Positions 52,279-61,345 of a DNA stretch of 64,000 bases are shown here, one piece after another. This DNA is from Pseudanabaena sp. lw0831 (lineage in GTDB: Bacteria > Cyanobacteriota > Cyanobacteriia > Pseudanabaenales > Pseudanabaenaceae), in assembly GCF_016584665.1 (NCBI RefSeq), contig NZ_BBJB01000067.1:1-64000 (forward strand). The letters run 5' to 3'. The position numbers were made by a program, and so were the translations under genes. The stretch's first letter is position 1; every line of letters starts with the position of its first letter. Under the pieces are notes generated by a model that was not told the origin of the DNA, made no database searches, and saw only the letters and a list, made by a program, of their open reading frames with translations.

Positions 52279-52818
52279 TTAAGACCACCAAGGCGCTTCG
52301 TTGGTGCGGAAGTCAGTTTCTGTCCAAGTGCTAAATTGCACAACATCGTCAGAGACAGTTGTATGGGCAAGAGCGAGAGATAGTGGCGCAGGACCACGTA
52401 CAACTTTACCTTCAGCGTTGTACTGAGATCCATGGCAAGGACACATAAATTTGTTTTCGGCAACATTCCAAGGTACAACGCAACCAAGGTGAGTACAAAC
52501 TGCGTTTAGTCCATAAGAAGCAATTTCTTTGTTGTCGGTAACGACAATATAAGTGGGGTCGCCTTTGAGTCCTTGGGCAAGTACGCGATCTCCTGCTTGA
52601 TGACTAGCTAAGAAAGACGAAGCAACCACATCATTACCAAGAGCATCTTTAGCCGCAACACCACCACCAGTACCGCCACGTGAAGGTGGTACAAAATAGG
52701 CTAGGAAGGGTACAGCTGCACCAAGGGTGGTTACTGCCGCAGCCCCCCCTAAAATTAAGTTCATAAATTGGCGACGACCCATGCTGGGGACATCGGCGGA
52801 TGCAGAAGCTTGACTCAT
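52279..52818 (-). CDS. petC: Cytochrome b6f Rieske iron-sulfur protein
   Basis: It carries the 2Fe-2S cluster that oxidises plastoquinol in the b6f complex. The 179 residues have a twin-arginine-type N-terminus (GRRQFMN at 14-20) and a transmembrane helix to about 43, then a Gly-rich hinge (RGGTGGGV) and cluster-binding loops CTHLGC at 108-113 and CPCHGS at 126-131. It is the first gene of petC-petA. Confidence 0.97.
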   Translation of the reverse strand: MSQASASADVPSMGRRQFMNLILGGAAAVTTLGAAVPFLAYFVPPSRGGTGGGVAAKDALGNDVVASSFLASHQAGDRVLAQGLKGDPTYIVVTDNKEIASYGLNAVCTHLGCVVPWNVAENKFMCPCHGSQYNAEGKVVRGPAPLSLALAHTTVSDDVVQFSTWTETDFRTNEAPWWS

Positions 52819-52991
52819 AAATTTGACTAAGGATTTGATTGAGAAATATTACGTTTTATATATCGCTTCCTACCATGATATCGACAATCTTTGGACATCT
52901 CTCTAGTTGTTTTGCAACGAAATGTTAAGCTTCGTGATTTTAGAGAATATTGTTAAGCTTAACGTCAGTTCTGTTTAAGTTTTTTGGGTTA

Positions 52992-53020
52992 AGAGAGGTT
53001 ACGCTAAGCGTAACCTCTCT
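52992..53020. repeat. Perfect inverted repeat, 13-bp arms around TAA
   Basis: AGAGAGGTTACGC pairs with its complement in the divergent gap between petC and the kinase gene, about 40 bp before the kinase start. Confidence 0.85.
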
Positions 53021-53061
53021 CAAAACTAGTTATAAATTTTCAGAGACATGATTATGCCCGT

Positions 53062-54801
53062 ATGAATGAAAAATCCACCTCACAGTTCTCTAAATATCGG
53101 ATCTTGGGTTTAGTTGGCAGGGGGCAATTTGGCAAGGTTTTGTGTGCGCGGATGCGAGATACAGGTAAATTGGTCGCGCTTAAGGAACTAGAGCACAAGC
53201 GATTTCCCACTAGTAAGCTCTTACGCGAACTGCGTTTTTTGTTGACTTTACAGCATGAAAATATTGTTACTTGCACTGCACTTATGCATCACCAAAATTA
53301 TCGCTATTTAGTGATGGACTACTGTGAGGGCGGGACATTAAGGGATCTAATGAACCACAGCAAGACATTATCAGTGCAGCAATGCTTAGATTTAATTAAT
53401 GAGATTCTGCTGGGCTTAGAACATGCCCATGGGGAAAATATTATTCATTGCGATATCAAACCTGAAAATGTATTGCTAAAAATTACATCTAAGGGATGGC
53501 AAGCAAAAATTTCCGATTTTGGGATTGCTCGGCTCAGTCAAGAAATAGGAACTGATAGCAACAATACTGGTTCACCAGGATATATGGCTCCTGAACGTTT
53601 TTATGGTCAGTTTTCGGCAGGATCAGATCTTTATGCAGTTGGGATTATTTTGTATGAGCTTTTAGTTGGTAAGCGTCCTTTTTCAGGAATGCCCACTGAA
53701 TTAATGAATGCTCATTTAAATCATCGGATCATTATTCCCGATCGCTTGCCCCAATCGCTTGCCAAGATTATTACAAAATCACTCGAAAAACTACCAAAGC
53801 GCCGATACACTTCAGCCCAAGAGATGCGGCAGGATTTAGCGGCACTTCGTACTGAAGATTTTAGCCAGATTAAAACGGGGCTTGATGCCGAGAGTTGTGC
53901 GACAGTTTTCTTTTCTCAAAAGTCCCAACATTTCGCTCAGAAACAAATAGATGCAAAAATTATTGGGCTAGTTGGCGCAGAAAAATCTCGTTTTTATAGC
54001 ACTTCCAGTTTTCTTTTGCATTGGCATAGTTTGAGCCTTGATCAATCAGAACAAGTCGCTAAATCTGAATATGAGATTGAGGCGATCGCTTTTGCCCGTA
54101 AGACTTTATTTGTGATTACCAATCGAGCAATCTATCAGTTTGGTCAAGGCAAGCCAAAATCTTTACATCATTCAGTGCAACCTTTTAAATGGGCAATTTC
54201 TCCCAATGGCGACTGGTTTGCAATATCTACGGGTAAACAATTAGAAATCCGAAATTTAGTCTATAACCGAGCTATGCGCTTGGAGTTTGCCACTAGAGAC
54301 TTAATCTGCATTATTGCCTTCGATCAACATCATTTGTTAGCGATCGCAAATAAGCCAGAAACTAATGAAAGTCGGGCAATCGTCATTTCTCGACGCTGTA
54401 ATGTTATGTATCGATTAGCTTTGCCCGTAGAGATCGCTTCTGGGATTGCGACATTTACTCACAATCGCGTACTTTTGCTAGAAGCTGGTAATCATAAAAA
54501 TATCTTTTTGCTCGATCTCACTCCTTATCGACTTATAAGGATTCCCCTAGGATACGAAGCCTTACTTATGGTGGCAACGCCTTGGGGATATGCGATTACG
54601 GCAAATTACAATGATGATCAGACAATTTTGATGTTGTTAGATTTGCGCGGTAATAATATTAATAACTTGATTATTGATGGTGAAGTGACAGCGATCGCGC
54701 CAGTTGATAGTAATTTATTAGCGATCGCTACTTCAGAAATATCTGGTTATATGCTATATGCCATCAATCTTAAAAAGCTAGAAATTGATCTTGTCTTTTA
54801 A
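53062..54801 (+). CDS. Ser/Thr protein kinase with C-terminal beta-propeller-like region
   Basis: The 579 residues begin with a Hanks-type kinase domain (about 12-270): Gly loop GRGQFGKV at 19-26, catalytic Lys41, DFG at 152-154 and APE in YMAPERF. The catalytic loop reads HCDIKPEN (129-136), with Cys replacing the usual Arg of HRD, so it is a non-RD kinase that needs no activation-loop phosphorylation. Residues from about 300 onward have short beta-strand repeats (AISPNGDWFAIS, HHLLAIAN), like a WD/propeller sensor, with no transmembrane helix. Substrate is unknown. Confidence 0.88.
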   Translation: MNEKSTSQFSKYRILGLVGRGQFGKVLCARMRDTGKLVALKELEHKRFPTSKLLRELRFLLTLQHENIVTCTALMHHQNYRYLVMDYCEGGTLRDLMNHSKTLSVQQCLDLINEILLGLEHAHGENIIHCDIKPENVLLKITSKGWQAKISDFGIARLSQEIGTDSNNTGSPGYMAPERFYGQFSAGSDLYAVGIILYELLVGKRPFSGMPTELMNAHLNHRIIIPDRLPQSLAKIITKSLEKLPKRRYTSAQEMRQDLAALRTEDFSQIKTGLDAESCATVFFSQKSQHFAQKQIDAKIIGLVGAEKSRFYSTSSFLLHWHSLSLDQSEQVAKSEYEIEAIAFARKTLFVITNRAIYQFGQGKPKSLHHSVQPFKWAISPNGDWFAISTGKQLEIRNLVYNRAMRLEFATRDLICIIAFDQHHLLAIANKPETNESRAIVISRRCNVMYRLALPVEIASGIATFTHNRVLLLEAGNHKNIFLLDLTPYRLIRIPLGYEALLMVATPWGYAITANYNDDQTILMLLDLRGNNINNLIIDGEVTAIAPVDSNLLAIATSEISGYMLYAINLKKLEIDLVF

Positions 54802-54805
54802 ACCC

Positions 54806-54836
54806 AAAAAAGGCGGCGCTCTGCGCCGCCTTTTTT
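54806..54836. terminator. Bidirectional terminator between the kinase gene and rne
   Basis: A 14-bp perfect stem AAAAAAGGCGGCGC around TCT begins 4 bp after the kinase stop and overlaps the rne stop on the other strand. Confidence 0.93.
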
Positions 54837-57108
54837 AGATTTGTGAAGCGGAGGATCGCTTACGTCGTGAAGCTTCAGGAGATTGAATTGGCACAAATTC
54901 TTTGGAAGCTTCTGACGGCTCACCTCTTAGATCAGAATTCTCATCCGTATCTGTTGACTCAAGTGGCTGCGCCCGATTCACCCTCAAAATTACTCCGTTA
55001 GAAGTGCCATTAGCCTTGACAGGGCTAACGACTGGAATACTGGCGACCACTTCAGATGGCAACTCGGTAATTTCTGGCTCTGCAAATCTTTCCGCAAAGT
55101 CATCTTCTTGAGCTTCTGCCGAATTACTTGTTTCAGTGTTTGAATCAAATTCTGATTCTGCGCTTGATTCATGATTTGATTCGGCACTTGATCGCAGGTT
55201 ACCCATGCTATTCGCAATCTTAGGAGCCTGACCTGGCAAAGCAACTGTCACAATTACGTTACGAGGATCTTTAACCTCGCGATCTAGCAGTACCAGAGGA
55301 GAAACGCCGATTAGTGAATAGACATCTTGCTCTTCTTCAGTCATCTCCACCACAATTAACTCTGGTGGCTCAATGACTTTGGTGCGAATTTCGCGCTTAC
55401 TAGGACGCTCAGGTAAATTTTCAGCAGTAACTACAGGTACATCATCAGTTACTTCAACCAATTCTTCGCTCGGCTCAGCGATCGCCTTAGCTACAGGAAT
55501 ATTGCTAGCAATGCTAGGCAAAGACAATTTAGCTGGAACTGACCGATCAACTACAATTTCACGTTCAATGCGTGGCTCAAAACGTGGCTCAATCAGCGGT
55601 TCAATGCGCGGCTCAAAGCGCGATCGCACATCTACGGCAGGAGCAACTTTTTCTGGCTCACGAGACTCGCGTGAATCCTTGTTAAGCATCGCCCGTTTAC
55701 CGCGTCTACGCAAATTCCCACGCTCTTGATAGCTCGGATGGTTTACCAAATTAGGTTCCAGCCCACCACCCAAATCAGAATCCCCATCTTCATACTCAGA
55801 GGTAAAATCAAGCTGATTAGATTGCTTCGATTCCCAAGTCCGTGATGTCGCATCAACAGGTTGTCCTGCTGCTTCCCCAGGTAAATGCATTAAATGTCCT
55901 AAGCCACCACAGGTAGAGCAAGGACGACCAAACAATTCATAGATGCTTTGACCTTGACGCTTACGTGTCAGCTCCACTAGCCCCAACTCCGTAAGCTGAG
56001 CAATTTGAGGACGAGATTTGTCCGATTTCAAAGATTTATTAAAATGTTCAAGGAGCTGTAATTGATCGCGGCGAGTGTCCATATCAATGAAGTCCACCAC
56101 AATTACGCCAGCAATATTTCGTAGACGCACTTGACGAGCAATCTCTACAGCAGCTTCACAGTTTGTCCACAGCACCGTCTCGCGGGAGGTTTGGGACTTG
56201 GTAAATGAGCCAGAGTTAACATCAATTACGGTTAAGGCTTCAGTTGGCTCAATAATAATGTAGCCGCCACTGGGCAGATCGACTCTAGGCTTGAGTGCCT
56301 CACGAATGCCAGCATTAACACGAAAGTATTCTAAAATTGGTGTGCGTTCACGATGGTGATCCAACATCAAACCGCTAGGAATTTTGCCGTCACCCCAGCC
56401 CAGCAAATGTTGTTTAATGCGGCGTAGACCATCACTAGTATCGGTAACGATCCGATTAACTTCAGTGCTATACAGGTCTCGTAAAACCCGTTGGACAAAA
56501 TCTCGTTCGCGATCGAGCAAAGTCGGCTGGCGCGTAGTGGCGACATCTTGCTGAATGCCTTCCCACTGGCGTTGCAAATTATCGAGATCTTCAATAATCT
56601 GCTCCTCAGGCATTCCGTCTGCCTCAGTGCGTACCAGAATACCCATACCCGCTGGTTTAACCAAAATGGCAAGGGCGCGCAGACGATTACGCTCCGCCTC
56701 ACTGCGAATGCGGCGGGATAGGTTTACGCCACGACCAAAGGGCAATAGCACTACATAGCGACCTGGTAAGGAGATATTTCCAGTTAAGCGGGGACCTTTG
56801 TTACCCGTTGGCTCTTTCATTACCTGCACAAGCACACGCTGTTGCGGTACGACTAGATCGCTGATTGAACCAGACGATCGCCGCATTTTCAAAGGACCAA
56901 GGTCAGTGATGTGAATAAACCCATTGCGATCGCCGTCACCAATATTTACAAACGCCGCATCAATACTAGTTAAAACATTTTCGACAACGCCCAAGTAAAC
57001 ATCCCCAACTTGGTGAGTTCCTGCGGCAACAACAATTTCTTCAATTTGATCTTCGCTAAATACAGCAGCAATTCGATACTGCTCGGCAATAATTATTTGC
57101 TTTGGCAT
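54835..57108 (-). CDS. rne: Ribonuclease E/G
   Basis: This endonuclease starts mRNA decay and processes rRNA and tRNA precursors. The 757 residues hold an S1 domain (about 35-125), an RNase E/G catalytic core with metal-site aspartates in LTVIDVNSGSF and VVDFIDMDTR, and the Zn-link CSTCGGLGH. A long acidic, Pro-rich, non-conserved C-terminal half follows. It includes a repetitive RFEPRIEPLIEPRFEPRI segment and ends in RRKRSSASQI, like the conserved Arg-rich tail that binds PNPase in other cyanobacteria. The gene has an unusually long upstream gap (57109-57845). Confidence 0.95.
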   Translation of the reverse strand: MPKQIIIAEQYRIAAVFSEDQIEEIVVAAGTHQVGDVYLGVVENVLTSIDAAFVNIGDGDRNGFIHITDLGPLKMRRSSGSISDLVVPQQRVLVQVMKEPTGNKGPRLTGNISLPGRYVVLLPFGRGVNLSRRIRSEAERNRLRALAILVKPAGMGILVRTEADGMPEEQIIEDLDNLQRQWEGIQQDVATTRQPTLLDRERDFVQRVLRDLYSTEVNRIVTDTSDGLRRIKQHLLGWGDGKIPSGLMLDHHRERTPILEYFRVNAGIREALKPRVDLPSGGYIIIEPTEALTVIDVNSGSFTKSQTSRETVLWTNCEAAVEIARQVRLRNIAGVIVVDFIDMDTRRDQLQLLEHFNKSLKSDKSRPQIAQLTELGLVELTRKRQGQSIYELFGRPCSTCGGLGHLMHLPGEAAGQPVDATSRTWESKQSNQLDFTSEYEDGDSDLGGGLEPNLVNHPSYQERGNLRRRGKRAMLNKDSRESREPEKVAPAVDVRSRFEPRIEPLIEPRFEPRIEREIVVDRSVPAKLSLPSIASNIPVAKAIAEPSEELVEVTDDVPVVTAENLPERPSKREIRTKVIEPPELIVVEMTEEEQDVYSLIGVSPLVLLDREVKDPRNVIVTVALPGQAPKIANSMGNLRSSAESNHESSAESEFDSNTETSNSAEAQEDDFAERFAEPEITELPSEVVASIPVVSPVKANGTSNGVILRVNRAQPLESTDTDENSDLRGEPSEASKEFVPIQSPEASRRKRSSASQI

Positions 57109-57845
57109 TCAATTTCCTCAGAATTTCTTCGATTCAAAAGAGCCAGCCTAAGAACTTAACTGAAAAAATTTTTTCTAAACTTCATATAAAAATATTAAAA
57201 AAAACATCTTTCAAACCCTTTATTTAAGTAAATCGGCATAATTAAAACTTAGAATCAAAACCTATGATGCCCGCTGCGCGAACGGCACAGGTTTTGTTTT
57301 TTTATATTTAATTGCGCCTACTTAAATAGACTCAAAGAGTCTTTATAGGGGCTTCACAACAGAACATACCAATAACGAAAACAAGAAAAAAATTTCGATT
57401 GCAACCTGTCTCTATCGTCAACCAACTACTTAGCTATGTACCGAAGCTAGTAATTAGTCGCTGTGCCTGCTCTGACATCACGATAACGAGACATATTGCT
57501 TTGTATGGAAAATTGGTGGGGTTTCGTTAAAAGAATTAAGTTATTTCTTAGACTGGCTTTTATTAGACTATCTAAAAGGTGCTTACACCATTTGCCTAAA
57601 GCATTCAGCCTGTAGGTAAAACAGCGTACTTGATGATTCAAGTTTATGATTATGGTTTGTAAGCTCGATCGCTTAACTAGCAGCTAGATGCGTTTTAGCT
57701 AACAGCCAGCTTAAGCCTATCGTAGTATTATAGCGCAGCATTGAGCGTTACATTTTCTTAATAGTGTTTTAATATTGATAGTTGTGTCAGGGATAAGGCG
57801 CAGCCGTATCCCAAAACTTAAAGTGAAGAAAATGAGGGTAAGGTT
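57109..57845. other. Long gene-free region upstream of rne, with a family-A element
   Basis: The 737 bp show no credible gene. 57225-57324 is a family-A element (TAAGTAAATCGGCATAATT left end, AATTGCGCCTACTTA right end), whose central palindrome has decayed. The rest is A/T-rich and likely contains the long autoregulatory rne 5' leader known from other cyanobacteria, plus the histidine-phosphatase promoter. That assignment is by analogy. Confidence 0.5.
57225..57324. repeat. Family-A MITE-like element with decayed centre (100 bp)
   Basis: The ends match those of 31233-31337. The centre (CAAAACC...GGTTTTG) pairs only in its outer part, unlike the perfect palindromes elsewhere, suggesting an old copy. 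Confidence 0.8.
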
Positions 57846-59192
57846 CTGAGTACGCGAGTAGTTATCGTCCGTCACGGTGAGAGTAATTTCAACATCCTTA
57901 GTAAAATCCAAGGTAGGGGTAATTATGATCGCCCAGAATTGCAGTCTGTCTTGACCGATAAGGGCAAACAGCAAGCTAAGCTAGCGGGAAAAGCTCTGGC
58001 AAGTCTTAGTATTGATGTTGCCTATGCTAGCCCTTTAGTCCGCGCTCAGCATACCGCCAGACTCATTTTGTCTGAAAATTTTAATCCTCCTGAGTTAATT
58101 ACCACTGAAGATTTATTAGAGATTGATCTTAGCGAGTGGGAATCGATGATCGCTCATGATGTCAAAGAACAGTTCCCTGAGAAATATTATCTCTGGCAAA
58201 ACGAGCCAGAAAAATTTCAGTTAGGCGATCGCTACCCAATTCTCGACTTATTTGAACAAGCCAAAACTCTATGGTCAGAAATTTTACCTAAACACCAAGG
58301 TAAAACTATTTTACTAGTGGGGCACAGTGGTATTAATCGCGCTTTAATTTGTGCAGCGATCGGTATTCCCGTTAGCCTCTATCACAATATTCAGCAAGTC
58401 AACTGCGCTATTAGTATCCTTAATTTTCAAGGTGCAAGCATCGCTGACGGGGTACAACTTGAATCCCTCAATCTCGCCAGCCATCTTGAGGATATTTCAG
58501 GCTCACCATTACCTGCTGTTAAGAAAAATCACAACGGGCCACGTTTATTGCTAGTCCGTCACGGTGAAACTGAGTGGAATCGCCAAAAACGTTTTCAAGG
58601 ACAAATCGATGTGCCACTTAATAATAATGGTCATGCTCAAGCTAGACGCGCCAGTGAATTTCTAGCAAAAGTTAAAATCGATAAAGCCTTTAGCAGCCCC
58701 ATGTTGCGACCTAAAGATACTGCTTTAGAAATTTTAAACAAGCATCCCCAGATCAAGCTTGAGCTTTTTGATGAACTCAAAGAAATTTCCCATGGCTTAT
58801 GGGAGGGCAAATTTGAGCATGAAATCGAGGCTGAGTTTGCGGGGCAACTAGCTCTCTGGCAAGCTCAGCCCGAAACCGTACAAATGCCTGAGGGCGAGAA
58901 TTTGCAAGAGGTATGGGATCGGGTAGCGATCGTTTGGCAAAAAATTGTCGATTCAGTTCCTGCTGGTGAAACTGCTTTAGTTGTCGCCCATGATGCTGTA
59001 AACAAAGCGATTCTTTGTCTATTATTTGACTTTACACCTGAACAATTTTGGGTCTTTAAGCAAGGAAATGGTGGAGTAAGTGTAATCGATTATCCTCAAG
59101 GTGCAAAGGGTTCTCCAGTTCTACAGTCTGGGAATATTACCACTCACCTATCTGAAGGAGTACTCGATCGCACTGCTGCAGGAGCTCTTTAA
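57846..59192 (+). CDS. Double-domain histidine phosphatase (phosphoglycerate-mutase-like)
   Basis: The two consecutive phosphatase domains (about 1-215 and 220-448) each start with the catalytic RHG motif: STRVVIVRHGESNFNIL, and LLLVRHGETEWNRQKRFQGQ. Each has a second catalytic His (LVGHSGINRALI, VVAHDAVNKAILC). The first RHG lies upstream of every ATG, GTG or TTG in frame. The frame is bounded by TAA upstream, leaving CTG 57846 as the likely start, giving 448 residues. A GAGGG lies at a plausible distance. Similar cyanobacterial proteins act as phosphatases, possibly for phosphoserine; substrate is uncertain. Confidence 0.85.
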   Translation: MSTRVVIVRHGESNFNILSKIQGRGNYDRPELQSVLTDKGKQQAKLAGKALASLSIDVAYASPLVRAQHTARLILSENFNPPELITTEDLLEIDLSEWESMIAHDVKEQFPEKYYLWQNEPEKFQLGDRYPILDLFEQAKTLWSEILPKHQGKTILLVGHSGINRALICAAIGIPVSLYHNIQQVNCAISILNFQGASIADGVQLESLNLASHLEDISGSPLPAVKKNHNGPRLLLVRHGETEWNRQKRFQGQIDVPLNNNGHAQARRASEFLAKVKIDKAFSSPMLRPKDTALEILNKHPQIKLELFDELKEISHGLWEGKFEHEIEAEFAGQLALWQAQPETVQMPEGENLQEVWDRVAIVWQKIVDSVPAGETALVVAHDAVNKAILCLLFDFTPEQFWVFKQGNGGVSVIDYPQGAKGSPVLQSGNITTHLSEGVLDRTAAGAL

Positions 59193-59194
59193 AT

Positions 59195-59249
59195 AAAATT
59201 GGTTTTGAAGAAAGTCCGCCGCCAGCGGACTTTCTTCAAAACCAATTTT
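59195..59249. repeat. Perfect inverted repeat, 25-bp arms, 5-nt centre
   Basis: The arms (AAAATTGGTTTTGAAGAAAG and onward) pair fully, starting 3 bp after the histidine phosphatase stop and ending with TTTT. It could serve as the terminator. Confidence 0.88.
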
Positions 59250-59365
59250 CATGATGAGAATTGCTGGTTTCATTTACCTCAAACTGAAGAGAGACGCATT
59301 TTCTGCTAATTTGGTGTAAAGGATTTTTCTTAGTATCTTGTTTTAGTATTCGGAGTTTAAATAAA

Positions 59366-59554
59366 GTGACTATTCTATTCCAACTTTTATTGGCTGCTTT
59401 TGTATTGTTTTCCTTCGTTTTGGTGATTGGTGTACCTGTAGCTTACGCATCCCCTAGCTCTTGGAACCAAACAAAGCCACTTTTATTTCTTGGCTCTCTA
59501 ATTTGGTTAGCATTCGTAATTGTCATCGGCATTTTGAACGCTTTTGTAGCTTAG
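59366..59554 (+). CDS. psbZ: Photosystem II protein PsbZ (Ycf9)
   Basis: This two-helix thylakoid subunit stabilises the PSII core edge. The 62 residues are the standard length, with helices at about 3-25 and 38-60 and the family sequence [21 protein letters not shown] in the loop. It starts at GTG 59366. psbZ followed by ribH is the usual cyanobacterial order, as here after 105 bp. Confidence 0.96.
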   Translation: MTILFQLLLAAFVLFSFVLVIGVPVAYASPSSWNQTKPLLFLGSLIWLAFVIVIGILNAFVA

Positions 59555-59576
59555 ATCTAGCTAATAAACTTATAAC

Positions 59577-59617
59577 AAACTCCCAAAAGCCTTGCTGAGC
59601 AAAGTTTTTGGGAGTTT
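59577..59617 (+). terminator. Hairpin after psbZ
   Basis: AAACTCCCAAAA faces TTTTGGGAGTTT with an inner TTGCTGAGCAA loop. It lies between psbZ and ribH and may terminate or attenuate. Confidence 0.75.
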
Positions 59618-59659
59618 CTCCTTTGATTAATCATTTGAAAATCGCTATAAATTAATTCT

Positions 59660-60148
59660 ATGACCGTTTTTGAAGGTAGCTTTACTAATACAGACAGTTT
59701 GCGCTTTGCGATCGTCGTAGCGCGGTTTAATGACCTGATCGTCGGTAAGCTTCTGCAAGGATGTCAAGATTCGCTTCTGCGACATGGTGTTGATGTCTCG
59801 GAGACGGGCAGCCAAGTTGATTATGCTTGGGTTCCTGGGAGCCTCGAAATCTCGATGGTCGCAAAAGAATTAGCAACTTCGGGTCGTTATGACGCGATCA
59901 TTTGCCTAGGAGCAGTCATTCGCGGGGATACCCCACATTTTGACTATGTGGCGAATGAGGTTTCTAAAGGTGTAGCCGCAACCTCTTTTCAGACTGGTGT
60001 ACCGATTATTTTTGGGGTGTTAACCACTGACACGATGCAGCAAGCTCTAGAACGCGCTGGCATCAAAGGTAATAAGGGATGGGAGTTTGGCATGGGTGCG
60101 ATCGAGATGGCAAACCTCATGCGTCAAATTCGCAGCAAATCTGCCTAA
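59660..60148 (+). CDS. ribH: 6,7-dimethyl-8-ribityllumazine synthase
   Basis: It makes the riboflavin precursor lumazine. The 162 residues have the family motifs [45 protein letters not shown] and [20 protein letters not shown], with the catalytic His in PHFDYV. It is full length. Confidence 0.96.
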   Translation: MTVFEGSFTNTDSLRFAIVVARFNDLIVGKLLQGCQDSLLRHGVDVSETGSQVDYAWVPGSLEISMVAKELATSGRYDAIICLGAVIRGDTPHFDYVANEVSKGVAATSFQTGVPIIFGVLTTDTMQQALERAGIKGNKGWEFGMGAIEMANLMRQIRSKSA

Positions 60149-60202
60149 AAACTTAAACAATCTATAGGGTGAAGCTAAAATATTGCTTGATAGACAAAAG
60201 TA

Positions 60203-60388
60203 ATGGGCAAGAAAAACCATGAAAAATCTATTAGATCTCTTAATCAAAGAATTGATGAACACAAAGTGAAAATTATTAGGGAGTTAGAAAAAGACTATCC
60301 CGATCAAGGATTAATCCGTCACTGGCAAACAGAGATTCGCGCCTTTGAAAAAGGCATTGAGAAGGCAACTAAAAGATTAGGGAGATAA
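60203..60388 (+). CDS. Small helical protein of unknown function
   Basis: The 61 residues are highly charged (MGKKNHEKSIRSLNQRIDEH, ending KATKRLGR) and predicted to form one or two long amphipathic helices, with no membrane segment. The next small gene starts 2 bp after its stop, so the two form a bicistronic unit. I do not recognise the family; coiled-coil helical pairing with the neighbour is a guess. Confidence 0.65.
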   Translation: MGKKNHEKSIRSLNQRIDEHKVKIIRELEKDYPDQGLIRHWQTEIRAFEKGIEKATKRLGR

Positions 60389-60390
60389 AT

Positions 60391-60666
60391 ATGCAGGTTA
60401 CAGATTTACCAGTAGATAGCCTACCTACATATCGACCAATATCGATTAAAGATCGCACATTAAACACATTAATCTCAGAATTGGGAATCGAATGCCAAAG
60501 AGCGATCACACTTATCCATCAGCTTCAATTACCAAATCTAAGTGATAGTCAGCTTGTTGATGTTTTAGCAGAATTAAACGCTTCAGCAATTCACTTACAT
60601 GCTCATTGTGGTGATGATTTTCAGGATCTAATTGCCGATGAGTTAGAAAATATTTCTAGTGAATAA
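60391..60666 (+). CDS. Small acidic protein of unknown function, paired with the preceding gene
   Basis: The 91 residues are acidic and helical, with IECQRAITLIHQLQLPNLSDSQLVDVLAELNASAIHLHAHCGDD in the middle. A basic 61-residue protein and an acidic 91-residue protein with a 2-bp gap recall toxin-antitoxin or partner pairs, but no toxin fold is visible. It converges with the Rrf2 gene, 3 bp apart. No family was recognised. Confidence 0.65.
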   Translation: MQVTDLPVDSLPTYRPISIKDRTLNTLISELGIECQRAITLIHQLQLPNLSDSQLVDVLAELNASAIHLHAHCGDDFQDLIADELENISSE

Positions 60667-60669
60667 GAT

Positions 60670-61113
60670 TCACACGATAAATCCTGCACTTTGTCCTTGG
60701 GATGCTTGCCAACTGCGAGCATCATAATATAAGTCTTCCAAACAAATACTATAAAGAGCATCCTTAAGCTTCCGATCAAGTCTTTGCCAAAGTGCAAATG
60801 TTACCCAATCAGAGGCAAGTTTTTCCTGTGGCTTTAGTCTGGGTAAGGGATAAGTATCTTCGCCCACTGCCGCCAAAATTTCGCCCAGAGAGATGTCTTT
60901 AGGCGATCGCTTTAGCTTATATCCACCTTGTACCCCACGAACTGACTCAACTAAATCCGCTTTGCGAAGAGCCATCAAAATTTTTTCTAAATATGGTGCT
61001 GGGATAGATTGGCGATCGCTAATTTCGCGAACCGAAGCTGGTTTGCGTTTTGCCCAAACAACCAGATCAAGCATCGCCTTCACACTGTAATGACCTTTTC
61101 TGGTTAGTTTCAT
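60670..61113 (-). CDS. Rrf2-family transcription regulator without IscR cysteines
   Basis: The 147 residues from Met 61113 start MKLTRKGHYSVKAMLDLVVWA and hold the Rrf2 winged helix (VREISDRQSIPAPYLEKILMALRKADLVESVRGVQGGYKL). Only one Cys (ICLEDL) is present, so the three-cysteine 2Fe-2S site of IscR is absent and the signal is different. A 44-residue longer frame runs through a palindrome and the next gene and is rejected. Targets are unknown. Confidence 0.9.
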   Translation of the reverse strand: MKLTRKGHYSVKAMLDLVVWAKRKPASVREISDRQSIPAPYLEKILMALRKADLVESVRGVQGGYKLKRSPKDISLGEILAAVGEDTYPLPRLKPQEKLASDWVTFALWQRLDRKLKDALYSICLEDLYYDARSWQASQGQSAGFIV

Positions 61114-61125
61114 AAAATCTACGAA

Positions 61126-61158
61126 TTTAGAGGGAGGCGCAAATCGCCTCCCTCTAAA
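61126..61158. repeat. Inverted repeat, 14-bp perfect arms, 5-nt centre
   Basis: TTTAGAGGGAGGCG faces its complement just upstream of the Rrf2 start, with a second, shorter hairpin (AGAGCG stem) near 61180. It lies between the small membrane protein gene and the Rrf2 gene. Confidence 0.8.
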
Positions 61159-61201
61159 TATATTAAATCCACGAATTAGAGAGCGACGCGCTCTACGAAT
61201 A

Positions 61202-61345
61202 TTAAAAAAGAAAGGACAAATCGACAGGAGCGGGCAGCATCTCACCGCCGCGCCAATCGAGTAACTGCACCAAAATCAAATAGCCAAAACCCAAAATTAC
61301 GGCGACAACGCCAGTAAAAACCGATATCCATTGCGATCGCTGCAT
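61202..61345 (-). CDS. Small single-helix membrane protein (47 aa)
   Basis: The frame starts MQRSQWISVFTGVVAVILGF, continues as one transmembrane helix to about residue 29, and ends with a short soluble part LDWRGGEMLPAPVDLSF. The sequence pattern looks like a conserved cyanobacterial small protein that I remember only as hypothetical. It precedes the Rrf2 gene on the same strand by 88 bp. It is likely in the thylakoid or plasma membrane. Confidence 0.7.
   Translation of the reverse strand: MQRSQWISVFTGVVAVILGFGYLILVQLLDWRGGEMLPAPVDLSFLF

Noticed and set aside
61114-61245. N-terminal extension of the Rrf2 regulator by 44 codons
   Set aside because: It runs through an inverted repeat and into the small membrane protein gene; MKLTRKGHYS is the family start.
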